From positions 9,424,001 to 9,488,000 of the forward strand of contig NZ_CP023689.1 of assembly GCF_008704715.1 (NCBI RefSeq): DNA of 64,000 bases, in the 5' to 3' direction. Shown here piece after piece: positions 32,370 through 41,580 of the stretch (its first letter is position 1; each line of letters starts with the position of its first letter). Below the pieces are notes generated by a model. That model saw nothing but the letters and a program-made list of their open reading frames with translations, ran no database searches and was not told the origin of the DNA. The position numbers and the translations under genes were made by a program. The DNA comes from Streptomyces chartreusis (GTDB lineage Bacteria; Actinomycetota; Actinomycetes; Streptomycetales; Streptomycetaceae).

Positions 32370-33661
32370 AGCCCTCGCACGACCACACACACCGCGCCGC
32401 ACCGCGCAGCAGAACGCTCCTGGCCGCGGCACTCGCCGCCCTGCTGCTCGCAGGTACGGGATGCAGCTCCAAGGCCAACTCCTCCGACAGCGCGGGCGAC
32501 GGCGCCGACGGCGTCAAGACCGGCCCCGGAGTCACCGACAAGACCATCAAGCTCGGCGCCCTCACGGACCTCACCGGGCCGTACGCGACCCTCGGCAAGA
32601 GCATCGTGCAGGCACAGCAGATGTGGGCCGACGAGGTCAACGCCGACGGAGGCATCTGCGACCGGCGAGTGGAGATCGTCGTCAAGGACCACGGCTACGA
32701 CGTCCAGAAGGCCGTCACCGCCTACGCCGACATCTCCGCGGACGTCGTAGCCCTGCCCCAGGTCATCGGATCGCCCGTGATGGCCGCGCTGCTCGACGAC
32801 ATCGACCGGGACAAGGTGCTGACCTTCCCCCAGGCATGGGCCGCCTCCCTGCTGGACCGGGACTCCGTGCAGGTCCTGGGCACCACCTACGACATCGACA
32901 TGATCGCCGCCGTCGACTTCCTCACCCGCACCAAGGGCTTGAAGAAGGGCGACAAGGTCGGCCACGTCTACTTCGAGGGCGACTACGGCGCGAACGCGCT
33001 GGAGGGCTCGCAGTGGGCCGGGAAGAAGGCGGGCCTGAAGGTCGTCGGCCAGAAGATCAAGGCCACCGACACCGATCTGTCCGCTCAGGTCTCGGCGCTG
33101 CGCAAGGAAGGCGTCAAGGCGATCCTGATCAGCGCCGGACCGGCCCAGACCGCCTCCCTGGTCGGAGTCGCCGCCTCCCGCGGTCTCAAGGTCCCCGTCG
33201 TCAGCAGCGCCCCCGGCTACGCCCCGCAGCTGATGAAGACCCCGGCCGCGCCCGCCCTCGCCGCCATGCTGAACATCGTCAGCGCCGCCCCGGCCGCCAG
33301 CTCCGACCTGCCAGGGGTGCGGAAGATGGTCGCCTCGTACAAGAAGAAGTACCCGGACGCCCTGGTCGACGCCGGAGTTCTCTCCGGCTACAACGCCGCC
33401 CAGATCATGGGCGCCGACCTGAAGAAGGCCTGCGAGGGAGGCAGTCTCGCCCGCGAGGACGTGGTCAAGGCGCACCGCGCCCAGTCCAACGTCGACGTCG
33501 GCCTCGGCACCGCGCAGAACTTCTCCGACAAGGCGCAGCCGGCCAGCACCTCCACCTACGTGCACAAGCCGGACGCGAAGGCGGTCGGTGCCGCGGTGAA
33601 CCTTGAGGAGGCGCACACCGCGCCGGGCGTCGAGGAATACCTCGCATCGCGCGAGAAGTGA
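32366..33661 (+). CDS. ABC transporter substrate-binding lipoprotein, LivK-like
   Basis: 431 residues from GTG at 32366. Lipoprotein signal (RSRTLLAAALAALLLAGTGC, lipobox LAGTGC) then a Ser/Gly/Asp linker and a type-I periplasmic-binding fold: TIKLGALTDLTGPYATLGKSIVQAQQMWADEVNADGGI, the HAAT family opening. It delivers the ligand to the LivHM-like permease. Family members bind branched-chain amino acids, amides, urea or aromatic acids, so the ligand is not certain. Last gene of the operon; it faces the alkylsulfatase gene across a strong hairpin. Confidence 0.9.
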   Translation: MKPSHDHTHRAAPRSRTLLAAALAALLLAGTGCSSKANSSDSAGDGADGVKTGPGVTDKTIKLGALTDLTGPYATLGKSIVQAQQMWADEVNADGGICDRRVEIVVKDHGYDVQKAVTAYADISADVVALPQVIGSPVMAALLDDIDRDKVLTFPQAWAASLLDRDSVQVLGTTYDIDMIAAVDFLTRTKGLKKGDKVGHVYFEGDYGANALEGSQWAGKKAGLKVVGQKIKATDTDLSAQVSALRKEGVKAILISAGPAQTASLVGVAASRGLKVPVVSSAPGYAPQLMKTPAAPALAAMLNIVSAAPAASSDLPGVRKMVASYKKKYPDALVDAGVLSGYNAAQIMGADLKKACEGGSLAREDVVKAHRAQSNVDVGLGTAQNFSDKAQPASTSTYVHKPDAKAVGAAVNLEEAHTAPGVEEYLASREK

Positions 33662-33700
33662 CCCCGGGGACTCCCTGACGGACTCACTGACGGCACGTCG

Positions 33701-33732
33701 GCCGGGCCACGGCAGCACCGCCGTGGCCCGGC
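33701..33732. terminator. bidirectional hairpin terminator
   Basis: A perfect 13-bp GC-rich stem (33701-33713 and 33720-33732) with a 6-nt loop lies between the convergent importer and alkylsulfatase genes. It can terminate transcription from both sides. Confidence 0.8.
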
Positions 33733-33742
33733 ACGGTCGCGC

Positions 33743-35548
33743 CTACGGAGTCACGATGGCGAAATCGGGGTCGGGTTCGTCCAGCAGGTCCAGGAGTCGG
33801 GTCAGGACGCCGACGTCGCCCTCGTGCTCGATGCCGTCCATGCCCCGGCCGGCGAGCAGGCCGAGCAGTTGAGGCTTGGTCAGCGTGAGCGTGAGGTCCG
33901 CGCGCGTGTCGTTGGGGTCCGGGTGATGGATCAGGGCTCCGTTGGACAGCTCCATGCGGTAGGTCTCCGCCAGGTCGGTGATCCGCCACAGGACGCTGAG
34001 CCGCTCGGCCCAGGCGCGTGGGCCGTTGACGCGGATGGCCAGCGAGTCGAACGCCTGGGTCACGCTGAGCGCGGACGTCATGCTCGACGCGAGCGCGATG
34101 GCCGTGTGCGTGACGGGGTTCTTCAGCTCGTAGGCGCCCTGGAGGAAGAAGTTGCGCCAGGTCGAGCACTCCGCGCCGTACCCGAGCCGGGTCAGCACGT
34201 CGGCGAGCAGATCGCGGGCTCCCCGGTGTTCGGGGGTGGCGAAGACGATGTGCGAGGCGAGCTCGGCGGCGAACCGCAGATCGCCCTCGGCCGCGAACTC
34301 CCGGGCCGTTGCCAGCGCCTTCTCCGCGCCGCCGAGAGCACGCACGTACCGCTCGCCCTGCGCCTGCGGAGGGTGCTGCCACAGATGGGCCGGGTTGCCG
34401 TCGAACCATCCCATGTACCGCTGGTAGACGGCCCTCACGTCGTGCGAGACGGACCCGTAGTAGCCGCGTGCGTGCCACGCCCGCTCCAGGGCGGGCGGCA
34501 GCTCGATGGCCTCGGCGATCTCGATGCCGGTGTATCCGGTGTTCATCATCCGCAGCGTCTGGTCGTGCAGGTAGGCGTACAGGTCACGTTGCTCGGACAG
34601 GAACGTCAGGATGCGTTCGCGGCCCCACACCGGCCAGTGGTGCGAGGCGTACACGACGTCGGCGGTGTCGCCGAACAGTTCGATGGCCTCGTTGATGTAC
34701 CGCGACCACACCCGTGCGTCACGCACCTGGGCACCGCGCAGTGTCAGCAGGTTGTGCAGCGTGTGGCAGGCGTTCTCCGCCATGCACAGGGCATGCCGCT
34801 CCGGCAGGAAGAAGTTCACCTCCGCGGGCGCCTCGGTGCCGGGCGTCATCTGGAAGACGAACCGCACGCCGTCCAGGACCTCTTCCTGCCCGGTGCGTGT
34901 GATCTCCAGCGTCGGCGGGATCAGTCCCACCGAGCCGGAGGACGTCGCCATGCCCAGGCCCATCCCGATCTGCCCCTCGGGGCCGACCGGGGTTCCGAAC
35001 GCCGAGAAGTACATGCCACGCCGGATCATCGCGGTCCCGGCGTACACGTTCTCCGAGACGGCGTGCCGCATGAAGTGCTCGGGAGCCACGACCGGTACCT
35101 CGTCACCCTCCCCGATCACGCCCATCACTCCGCCGAAGTGGTCGATGTGCGGGTGGGTGTAGATCACGGCCGTCACCGGCCGTTCGCCCCTGTGCTCGCG
35201 GTACAGCCCGAGTCCGGCGGCGGCCGTCTCGGCCGACACCAGGGGGTCCACCACGACGACCCCGCGCTCGCCTTCGACGAGCGTCATGTTCGACAGGTCC
35301 AGTCCCCGGATCTGGTACACGCCGTCGGTGACCTCGTACAGCCCCTGCCGTGCGCACAGGGCGCCCTGCCGCCACAGACTCGGGTTGCAGGTCGCCGGCG
35401 GGGGATCCGTCATGAGGTGCGCGAAGGCGTCGCTGTCCCACACGACCCTGCCCGAGGCGTCCTTCACCACCCCGGGCTTCAGCGCCGCCACGAACCCGCG
35501 GTCGGCGTCCTCGAAGTCGGTCGTGTCCTCGAACGACGTATCGGTCAT
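33743..35548 (-). CDS. alkylsulfatase, SdsA1-like metallo-beta-lactamase fold
   Basis: 601 residues from ATG at 35546-35548. Metallo-beta-lactamase domain with the zinc motif THPHIDHFGG (HxHxDH, about residue 155), further ligand regions PGTEAPAEVNFFLPERHALCMAENACHTLHNL and YASHHWPVWG, then a helical dimerisation domain and a C-terminal SCP-2-like domain (about 480-601). This is the SdsA/SdsA1 sec- and primary-alkylsulfatase family, which hydrolyses alkyl sulfates such as dodecyl sulfate to alcohol and sulfate. No signal peptide is visible, unlike the secreted Pseudomonas enzyme. It lies downstream of a TetR repressor gene on the same strand. Confidence 0.9.
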   Translation of the reverse strand: MTDTSFEDTTDFEDADRGFVAALKPGVVKDASGRVVWDSDAFAHLMTDPPPATCNPSLWRQGALCARQGLYEVTDGVYQIRGLDLSNMTLVEGERGVVVVDPLVSAETAAAGLGLYREHRGERPVTAVIYTHPHIDHFGGVMGVIGEGDEVPVVAPEHFMRHAVSENVYAGTAMIRRGMYFSAFGTPVGPEGQIGMGLGMATSSGSVGLIPPTLEITRTGQEEVLDGVRFVFQMTPGTEAPAEVNFFLPERHALCMAENACHTLHNLLTLRGAQVRDARVWSRYINEAIELFGDTADVVYASHHWPVWGRERILTFLSEQRDLYAYLHDQTLRMMNTGYTGIEIAEAIELPPALERAWHARGYYGSVSHDVRAVYQRYMGWFDGNPAHLWQHPPQAQGERYVRALGGAEKALATAREFAAEGDLRFAAELASHIVFATPEHRGARDLLADVLTRLGYGAECSTWRNFFLQGAYELKNPVTHTAIALASSMTSALSVTQAFDSLAIRVNGPRAWAERLSVLWRITDLAETYRMELSNGALIHHPDPNDTRADLTLTLTKPQLLGLLAGRGMDGIEHEGDVGVLTRLLDLLDEPDPDFAIVTP

Positions 35549-35694
35549 CGCGAGGGCTCCCCTCTGTGGCCGTGGTGCCCGCGAGGCAGGGACGGACAAG
35601 GTCGAACAAAGCCCCCGAACGACCCTAGGTGAGGGCATCGTGAGCGGCGACTTGTCCGCGGTCTCCGGGGGCCTTCAGGGTGGGCCGGTACTGG

Positions 35695-36339
35695 TCAGGC
35701 GTGCCCGTCGTCGGTGAGTCCGATGGCGCGCGCGGCGGCGAAGATGCGGGCGCACCGCTGCGTCATGGCCTCCGGCGACTGGTCGGGGTGGTTGATCCAC
35801 CAGCGGACCAGGGCGGTGCACAGGCCGCGCCACGCGTACTTGAGGGCGTCGGCGTCGAGCGGGTCGCCGGCGCCTGCCGATTGCAGCAGGTCGGCGGTGC
35901 CGGTCGCGGCGAGGTCGTCGATGGCGGTGCGGTAGTGCGACGCGCGGCGGGCGGCGTCGCTGTCGGGCGGCAGCGTGGCGTCGTAGAGCACGAACCAGGC
36001 GTCGCGCCGGCCTTCGAGGGCGGTGAACAGGGCAGCGAGGACGCGCAGGGAGGTCGGCGGCGCATCGGCGGCCGGTTCGGCCATCGCGGTGCGGACCGCG
36101 CCCAGCAGGCGTTCGCCGACCGGGTCGAGGCAGGCGAGGTAGAGGTCCTGCTTGCTGCCGAAGTACTGGTGCAGCAGCGGCTTGGTGACGCCCACGCGCG
36201 TGGCGATGGCCGCCACGGTCGTGGCCTCGTAGCCATGACGGCCGAACTCCTCGGTGGCCGCGGCCAGAACCTGCTGCTCACGCGCGGCTCTCGGCACACC
36301 CTTGGTGCCGGCCTTTGAGGAGTGCGTTGTCATGGGCAT
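35695..36339 (-). CDS. TetR-family transcriptional repressor
   Basis: 214 residues from ATG at 36337-36339 (a second ATG two codons later is possible). N-terminal TetR HTH: REQQVLAAATEEFGRHGYEATTVAAIATRVGVTKPLLHQYFGSKQDLYLACL. The C-terminal ligand domain is variable. A tandem palindrome lies just upstream at 36345-36373, between this gene and the divergent FAD-oxidoreductase gene, so autoregulation and control of the flavoenzyme are likely. The alkylsulfatase gene follows 146 bp downstream. Ligand is unknown; a fatty-chain compound would fit the neighbours. Confidence 0.88.
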   Translation of the reverse strand: MPMTTHSSKAGTKGVPRAAREQQVLAAATEEFGRHGYEATTVAAIATRVGVTKPLLHQYFGSKQDLYLACLDPVGERLLGAVRTAMAEPAADAPPTSLRVLAALFTALEGRRDAWFVLYDATLPPDSDAARRASHYRTAIDDLAATGTADLLQSAGAGDPLDADALKYAWRGLCTALVRWWINHPDQSPEAMTQRCARIFAAARAIGLTDDGHA

Positions 36340-36344
36340 CGATC

Positions 36345-36373
36345 TTACCCTACGGTAATTTACCATAGGGTAA
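36345..36373. promoter_or_regulatory. tandem TetR operator, two 14-bp palindromes
   Basis: TTACCCTACGGTAA (36345-36358), one base, then TTACCATAGGGTAA (36360-36373). Each fits TTACC-N4-GGTAA, and the whole 29 bp is itself almost a perfect palindrome. It lies 5 bp from the TetR start and 28 bp from the divergent gene at 36402, the right place to repress both promoters. Direct observation; binding is inferred. Confidence 0.8.
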
Positions 36374-36401
36374 ATTCACTGACCCCGCTGGGAGCACACT
36401 C

Positions 36402-38006
36402 ATGCCTGCCACCGCGACCGACCCCGGCAACTCCCGCACCCGCTCCTGGTGGGGCTGGGGCTACACGGACGCCCATCCCGACGACGCCGAGTGCCTCGAG
36501 ATGGGCGCGCTGCTGCCGGGCACCCTCGCCAGGCCGCTGCCGATACCCCGGGTCGCCGACCTCGCCATCGGCACACCCGCCGTGGAACCGCCGCCCTCCC
36601 TCGCGCACCTGGTCACCGCCGATCCCGCAGCCCGCGCCGCCCACGCCATGGGCAAGGCCTACCGCGACGTCATCCGCGCCCTGCGGGGCCGCCCCGGCCG
36701 GATCCCCGACCTCGTCGCCCGCCCGACCGACGACCAGGAGGTGGCCGACCTGCTGGACTGGGCCGGCGAGCACCAAGTCGCCGTCGTTCCCTTCGGCGGC
36801 GGCTCCTCCGTCGTCGGCGGCGTGGAGTACCGCGGCGACGCCCACCGGGCCGTGCTGTCCCTCGACCTGACCGCGATGGACCGTGTCCTGGAGATCGACG
36901 CCGTCAGCCGATCGGCCCTCATCCAGGCCGGGGCACTCGGCCCCGTACTGGAAGAACAGCTGCGCCCGCACGGCCTGACGCTGCGCCACTTCCCGCAGAG
37001 CTTCGAGTTCTCCACCCTCGGCGGCTGGCTGGCGACCCGGGCAGGCGGCCACTACGCCACCGTCCACACCCACATCGACGACTTCGTGCAGTCCCTGCGC
37101 GTCGTCACCCCCGCCGGAACCGGCACCTCCTGGCGCCTGCCCGGATCCGGCGCCGGACCCTCGCCCGACCGTTTGTTCCTGGGATCCGAAGGCACGCTCG
37201 GCGTCATCACCAGGGCGTGGATGCGCCTTCAGGAACGCCCCCGTCACAAGGCATCCGCGTCCGTCGCCTTCGCCGACTTCCAGCGCGCGCTCGACGCCGT
37301 ACGGGCCATCGCCCAGTCCGATCTCGCCCCGGCCAACTGCCGCCTGCTCGACCCCGGCGAGGCACTGCTGTCCGGCGCCTCGCACGACGGCTCCTCCGTG
37401 CTGGTCCTGGGCTTCGAATCCGCGACCGCCCCCGTCGACGACCGTCTCGCGATCGCCTTGGAGATGGCCCGCGCTCACGGCGGCACCGGCGAGGCACCGA
37501 AGGCGGAGGGTGACGCCCCGGCCGACGCGGCCGTCAGCGCCTGGCGCTCGGCGTTCCTGCGCATGCCGTATCTGCGCGACGGACTGGCCCGTATGGGTGC
37601 CGTCGTCGAGACCTTCGAGACGGCCGCCACCTGGGACCGGATCCCCGCCCTGATCGACGCCGTCCGCACCGAGGTCGGCGCCGCCGCCCTGAAGGTCACC
37701 GGGCACGCGGCCACCATCAACTGCCGTCTGACCCACGTCTACCCCGACGGTGCCGCCCCCTACTTCACCGTGGCCGTCGCCGGCCGCCCCGGCGACGAAG
37801 TCGCCGTCTGGGACGACATCAAGGCCGCCGCGACCGACGTACTGCACCGCCACCGTGCCACCATCACCCACCACCACGCAGTCGGCCGCGACCACCGCCC
37901 CGGCTACGACCTCCAGCGCCCGGCCCCCTTCGCCCTGGCGCTGCGAGCCACCAAGAACGCCCTTGACCCCCACGGGATCCTCAACCCCGGCGTACTGATC
38001 GACTGA
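36402..38006 (+). CDS. FAD-binding oxidase, alkyldihydroxyacetonephosphate synthase (AGPS)-like
   Basis: 534 residues. VAO/PCMH flavoprotein fold: N-terminal WWGWGYTDAHPDD (AGPS-like), FAD-binding VVPFGGGSSVVGGVEYRG near 125-142, SFEFSTLGGWLATRAGGHYATVHTHIDDFV, LGSEGTLGVITRAWMRL; the C-terminal domain ends HHHAVGRDHRPGYD...HGILNPGVLID. HHHAVGRDH corresponds to the AGPS active-site histidine tract. Eukaryotic AGPS makes ether lipids; bacterial relatives include enzymes of unknown substrate. It is divergent from TetR and controlled by the tandem operator. A link to long-chain alcohols released by the alkylsulfatase is inference. Confidence 0.87.
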   Translation: MPATATDPGNSRTRSWWGWGYTDAHPDDAECLEMGALLPGTLARPLPIPRVADLAIGTPAVEPPPSLAHLVTADPAARAAHAMGKAYRDVIRALRGRPGRIPDLVARPTDDQEVADLLDWAGEHQVAVVPFGGGSSVVGGVEYRGDAHRAVLSLDLTAMDRVLEIDAVSRSALIQAGALGPVLEEQLRPHGLTLRHFPQSFEFSTLGGWLATRAGGHYATVHTHIDDFVQSLRVVTPAGTGTSWRLPGSGAGPSPDRLFLGSEGTLGVITRAWMRLQERPRHKASASVAFADFQRALDAVRAIAQSDLAPANCRLLDPGEALLSGASHDGSSVLVLGFESATAPVDDRLAIALEMARAHGGTGEAPKAEGDAPADAAVSAWRSAFLRMPYLRDGLARMGAVVETFETAATWDRIPALIDAVRTEVGAAALKVTGHAATINCRLTHVYPDGAAPYFTVAVAGRPGDEVAVWDDIKAAATDVLHRHRATITHHHAVGRDHRPGYDLQRPAPFALALRATKNALDPHGILNPGVLID

Positions 38007-38125
38007 CGCCGGGCGGGCGAGACAGGGCGCGTGGGCGGATGGTTCCGAGGGAATCCCGCGAGCCGCGATGAGTCCTGGGGCGTCCGGCGGTCGTACTGTC
38101 GAACCGTCACCGAGGAGGACTTCCG

Positions 38126-38701
38126 ATGCGCAGAGTGACCTATTCGATGAACGTCTCGCTGGACGGCTACATCGTCGGCCCCGACGGCGGTATGGACTGG
38201 GGAGCGCCCGACGAGGAGGTCTTCCGCTTCTGGATCGAGGATGTGCGAGCGGCCGGCGTCCACCTGCTGGGACGACGGCTCTACGAGGCGATGCTGTACT
38301 GGGAGACGGCCGATCAGGATCCCTCGCTCGACGCTCCGAGACTGGAGTTCGCCGCGCTCTGGAAAGCGCTCCCCAAAGTGGTGTTCTCCACCACGCTGTC
38401 GGCGGTGGAGGGCAATGCCCGCCTGGTGTCCGGCGACGTGGCGAAGGAGATCGAGCGCCTGCGCGCCGAACCGGGGGAGGGGGACATCGCGATCGGCGGC
38501 CCGACTCTCGCCGCCGAGGTGGCGGCTGCGGGGCTGATCGACGAGTACCAGCTCATGGTCTACCCGGTGCTGCTCGGCGGTGGCATTTCGTACTTCCCCC
38601 GGCACGAGCGCCAGGTGGATCTCGAACTCGTCGAGACCCGCAGCTACAACTCGAGAGTCGTCTACCTCCGCTACCGGGCGGCTCGCCAGGACACGCCCTA
38701 G
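38126..38701 (+). CDS. dihydrofolate reductase/RibD C-terminal domain protein
   Basis: 191 residues. RibD-C fold starting MRRVTYSMNVSLDGYIVGPDGGMDWG and continuing LLGRRLYEAMLYWE, DIAIGGPTLAAEVAAAGLIDEYQLMVYPVLLGGG, which corresponds to the NADPH-binding reductase pattern of RibD-type proteins. Such stand-alone proteins are common in actinomycetes and reduce unknown substrates. ATG at 38126 with GAGGAGG upstream (CACCGAGGAGGACTTCCG). No operon partner; it is convergent with the AI-2E permease gene. Confidence 0.88.
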   Translation: MRRVTYSMNVSLDGYIVGPDGGMDWGAPDEEVFRFWIEDVRAAGVHLLGRRLYEAMLYWETADQDPSLDAPRLEFAALWKALPKVVFSTTLSAVEGNARLVSGDVAKEIERLRAEPGEGDIAIGGPTLAAEVAAAGLIDEYQLMVYPVLLGGGISYFPRHERQVDLELVETRSYNSRVVYLRYRAARQDTP

Positions 38702-38720
38702 AGATCATCGAGGACTCGGT

Positions 38721-39857
38721 CTAGGGACCGGGCCCGACCGCCGGCCGCGCCCCCGCTGCCTCCGAGTCGTCGGCGTGGCCGCGCAGTGCCTGGTGGACGG
38801 ACCAGAGCACGGCGACGAAGGGCACGGCCACGACGGCGCCGATGAACCCGGCCGCGATTGCTCCGCCGACGACGGCGAGGGCCACGACGACCGGATGCAG
38901 CCGCACCGCCCAGCTCATGACGATGGGGTGCAGGAGGTGGCCCTCGATCTGACCGATGATCACGATCAGCGCGACGACGATGAGAGCGGTCACCGGCCCC
39001 TTCGTCGCCAGCGCGACGACGGCCGCGACGGCCAGGGCGATGGGTGAGCCGATCAACGGGATGAAGGCGGCCACGAATTCCAGCAGCGCCAGCGGAACGG
39101 CGAGGGGGACGCGGAGGACGAGCAGGGCGATGCAGACCAGGAACGCGTTGGTCGCCGCGACGAGCAGGATGCCGTGCGTGTACCCGGTGAACGTCCGCCA
39201 TGCGGCCCGGCCGGCGACCATGAGGTGCTGCCGCGCCTTCCTGGGCAGCTGATCGCAGATCCACTGCCACTGCCGGTCGCCGGAGTGCGTGAAGAAGACG
39301 GCGCAGAACAGGGCCAGCGCGATGACCGTCAGCACTTCCAGCAGCCTGCTCGCGCCGCTCACGGCCTCGCTGATGATGGTGGAGCGGTGGCTGGAGAGGA
39401 GCTTGCCGATCCTGGACTGGAGGTCGTCGAACGTGTTCGCCGGGAGCCGGAAGGGCGGTTCCTCCAGCTGCCGTTCGATCCGGCCGATGCCTGCCACGAA
39501 CTCCCGCTGGAGCCCTCTTCGCTGACCTGCCACGATCTCACCCACCAGGGCAAGCCCCCCGAACACGACGGCGATACCGCCGATGACCGCACTCGCCACG
39601 GCGAGCGGACGCGGCATCCTGCGGGCGAGGAGCCCGGCCACGGGGCGCAGCACGGCGGTGAGGACCAGTCCGAGGAACACGGCGACGGCGACCCGATGGA
39701 ACTGCCCGAGCACCGAGAACACGGCACGCACCACGATCGCCACGACGATGATCCGCCATGCGTACGCGGCAGACGTCCGCAGCCACTCCGGCACGCGCGA
39801 ATCCGCGCCGCTCGGGCGGCCGACGGACGAGACGGGCGGATCGGGGGGCGTGGCCAT
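38721..39857 (-). CDS. AI-2E family transporter
   Basis: 378 residues from ATG at 39855-39857, with about eight TM segments. It matches the PerM/AI-2E exporter-like family: N-terminal pair of hydrophobic helices near 33-95, a soluble region 100-160, then FFTHSGDRQWQWICDQLPRKARQHLM, GYTHGILLVAATNAFLV and the C-terminal LEFVAAFIPLIGSPIALAVAAVVAL...GQIEGHLLHPIVMSWAVRLHPVVVALAVVGGA. Substrate in actinomycetes is unknown; some family members move autoinducer or act in Na+/H+ exchange. The region 39858-40113 separates it from the divergent MFS gene. Confidence 0.87.
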   Translation of the reverse strand: MATPPDPPVSSVGRPSGADSRVPEWLRTSAAYAWRIIVVAIVVRAVFSVLGQFHRVAVAVFLGLVLTAVLRPVAGLLARRMPRPLAVASAVIGGIAVVFGGLALVGEIVAGQRRGLQREFVAGIGRIERQLEEPPFRLPANTFDDLQSRIGKLLSSHRSTIISEAVSGASRLLEVLTVIALALFCAVFFTHSGDRQWQWICDQLPRKARQHLMVAGRAAWRTFTGYTHGILLVAATNAFLVCIALLVLRVPLAVPLALLEFVAAFIPLIGSPIALAVAAVVALATKGPVTALIVVALIVIIGQIEGHLLHPIVMSWAVRLHPVVVALAVVGGAIAAGFIGAVVAVPFVAVLWSVHQALRGHADDSEAAGARPAVGPGP

Positions 39858-40113
39858 CCTCAAGCCCGTACCACCCAACGGCCGCCGGATCGCGGACCCG
39901 GCCCGGAATTCGCCCGAAGGCCGGTACCGGCGCCGGGCGGCGGGAGTGTCGGCCGCCGATGTCCGACTCGGCGGCGTGCCGCCGAGTGGGGGAGTGCCGG
40001 GCTGCGGGGGTCGCGGGGGCGGTCGACAATCGGGGAGCGGAGGGCGTGTCCGGCCGGCCGCGTCGTGCCGTGGTTCGTCGCCGTGGTGGTGTCGGTCCGA
40101 GAGGAACGTGCTC

Positions 40114-41580
40114 ATGGGCGCAGAGGCTTCGCCGGCCGCGCGCAGGGGTGCGTTCATCGCGGTGGCGGTCGCCCTGTTCTGTATCCAGCTCGACTTCTTC
40201 GCGCTGAACCTGGCCGTCCCCGGCATCGCCGACGAATTCGGTGTCACCGCCTCGGCGGCCCAGTGGACCCTCTCCGCGTACATGCTCGCCATCGGCTGCT
40301 GCTTCATCGTCGGCGGCCGGGTCGGCGACGTCTTCGGACGGAGGGGCGCCCTGCTCGCCGGCACGGTCCTGTTCGCGGCCGGATCGGTCGGCTGCGCGCT
40401 CGCCCCGGGGCTGTGGGCGCTCGTCGGGGCACGGATCGTGCAGGGCGTCGGCGCGGGCTTCGTCTTCCCGGTTTCGGTCGCCGTCGTCACCAACGCCTTC
40501 CCGGACGCCACCCGGGCCCGAGCGCTGGGAGCGGTGTTCGGCATCGCCAACGTGGGCACGGCGCTGGGACCATTCGTCGGTGGCGGCTTCACCGAGGGCC
40601 CCGGCTGGCGCTGGATCTTCTGGCTGCTGGCACCACTGAGCGTGCTGGCACTGGGCGTCGCGTACGCGTACGTCCCCGACTCCCGGGATCCGACGGCACC
40701 GCGCCAGCTCGACCTGATCGGCTGCGCGACCGTCGTATGCGCGCTCGCCGCGCTCACACTCGCCGTCGAACGCGGCAGCGCCTGGGGCTGGGACCACGCC
40801 CGCACCCTCACCCTGCTTGCCCTCTTCGCCGCGGCAGCCGCGCTGTTCGTACGGCGTGAGCTGCGCGCCCGGCATCCGCTCATCGACCTCGGGCTGTTCC
40901 GCAACACGCCCTACGTCCTGGTGACCGGCACGGGCACCGTCACCAACATGGGCTACGCGGTCACCGTGTTCGTGTCGACGCTGTACCTCCAGCAGGTGCG
41001 GGGTCTGTCACCGCTGGAGGCGGGCGTGGTGTTCCTGGCCCCCGCCGCGCTGGTGGCGCTCAGCGGACCGCTCGGCGCCAGGCTCTCGGGGCACATGCGC
41101 CCGGTGTCGGTGATGGCGCTGGCCGGGGCGCTCGCCGGCACGGGCATGATCGTGCTCAGCCTGGTGACGGCCTGGTGGCTGTACGTTCCCGTGTTCGCCT
41201 GGTGCGGACTCGGCCTGGGGCTGGGCTGGACGTTCGCCAGCGTGGCCACCCAGCAGGTCGTGTCGCCCGAACGGGCCGGCGAGGCCTCGGGCGTACTGCT
41301 CACATTCCTGGTCACCCTCGGCGGCGTCGCGCTGGCGGCCGCCGCGTCCGCGATCACCGCGATGCTGCCGGAGCGGTCGCCGGACGCAGCTTACGACGCG
41401 ATCCTGCGCTGCGGAGGTGCGGTGATCCTGGCGGCTTCGGCGGTTGTCCTGGTGGTACGTCATCGGCTCGCGGACACGGCCGAGACCGGGGTACTCCCGC
41501 CGACGGGCTCGCCTCGCTCGGCCGGCGCACGGGCCCACGGTGCCGGCTCGCGGCCGTCGGATGGCGGGCGGCTGCCGTGA
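40114..41580 (+). CDS. MFS transporter, DHA2 family
   Basis: 488 residues, about 14 TM. Motif-rich N-terminus: CIQLDFFALNLAVPGIADEFGVTASAAQWTLSAYMLAIGCCFIVGGRVGDVFGRRGALL (loop 2-3 motif GDVFGRR). ATG at 40114 is preceded by GAGAGGA, spacing 8; GTG at 40108 is less well placed. It overlaps the following FUSC gene (GTGA), forming an MFS-FUSC-PP2C operon. Probable drug or aromatic acid exporter. The C-terminal 30 residues are a disordered Gly/Ser/Arg tail. Confidence 0.9.
   Translation: MGAEASPAARRGAFIAVAVALFCIQLDFFALNLAVPGIADEFGVTASAAQWTLSAYMLAIGCCFIVGGRVGDVFGRRGALLAGTVLFAAGSVGCALAPGLWALVGARIVQGVGAGFVFPVSVAVVTNAFPDATRARALGAVFGIANVGTALGPFVGGGFTEGPGWRWIFWLLAPLSVLALGVAYAYVPDSRDPTAPRQLDLIGCATVVCALAALTLAVERGSAWGWDHARTLTLLALFAAAAALFVRRELRARHPLIDLGLFRNTPYVLVTGTGTVTNMGYAVTVFVSTLYLQQVRGLSPLEAGVVFLAPAALVALSGPLGARLSGHMRPVSVMALAGALAGTGMIVLSLVTAWWLYVPVFAWCGLGLGLGWTFASVATQQVVSPERAGEASGVLLTFLVTLGGVALAAAASAITAMLPERSPDAAYDAILRCGGAVILAASAVVLVVRHRLADTAETGVLPPTGSPRSAGARAHGAGSRPSDGGRLP

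Noticed and set aside
39174..40859. 561-codon plus-strand frame across the AI-2E and MFS genes.
   Set aside because: It overlaps two well-supported genes in other frames and has no recognisable domain.
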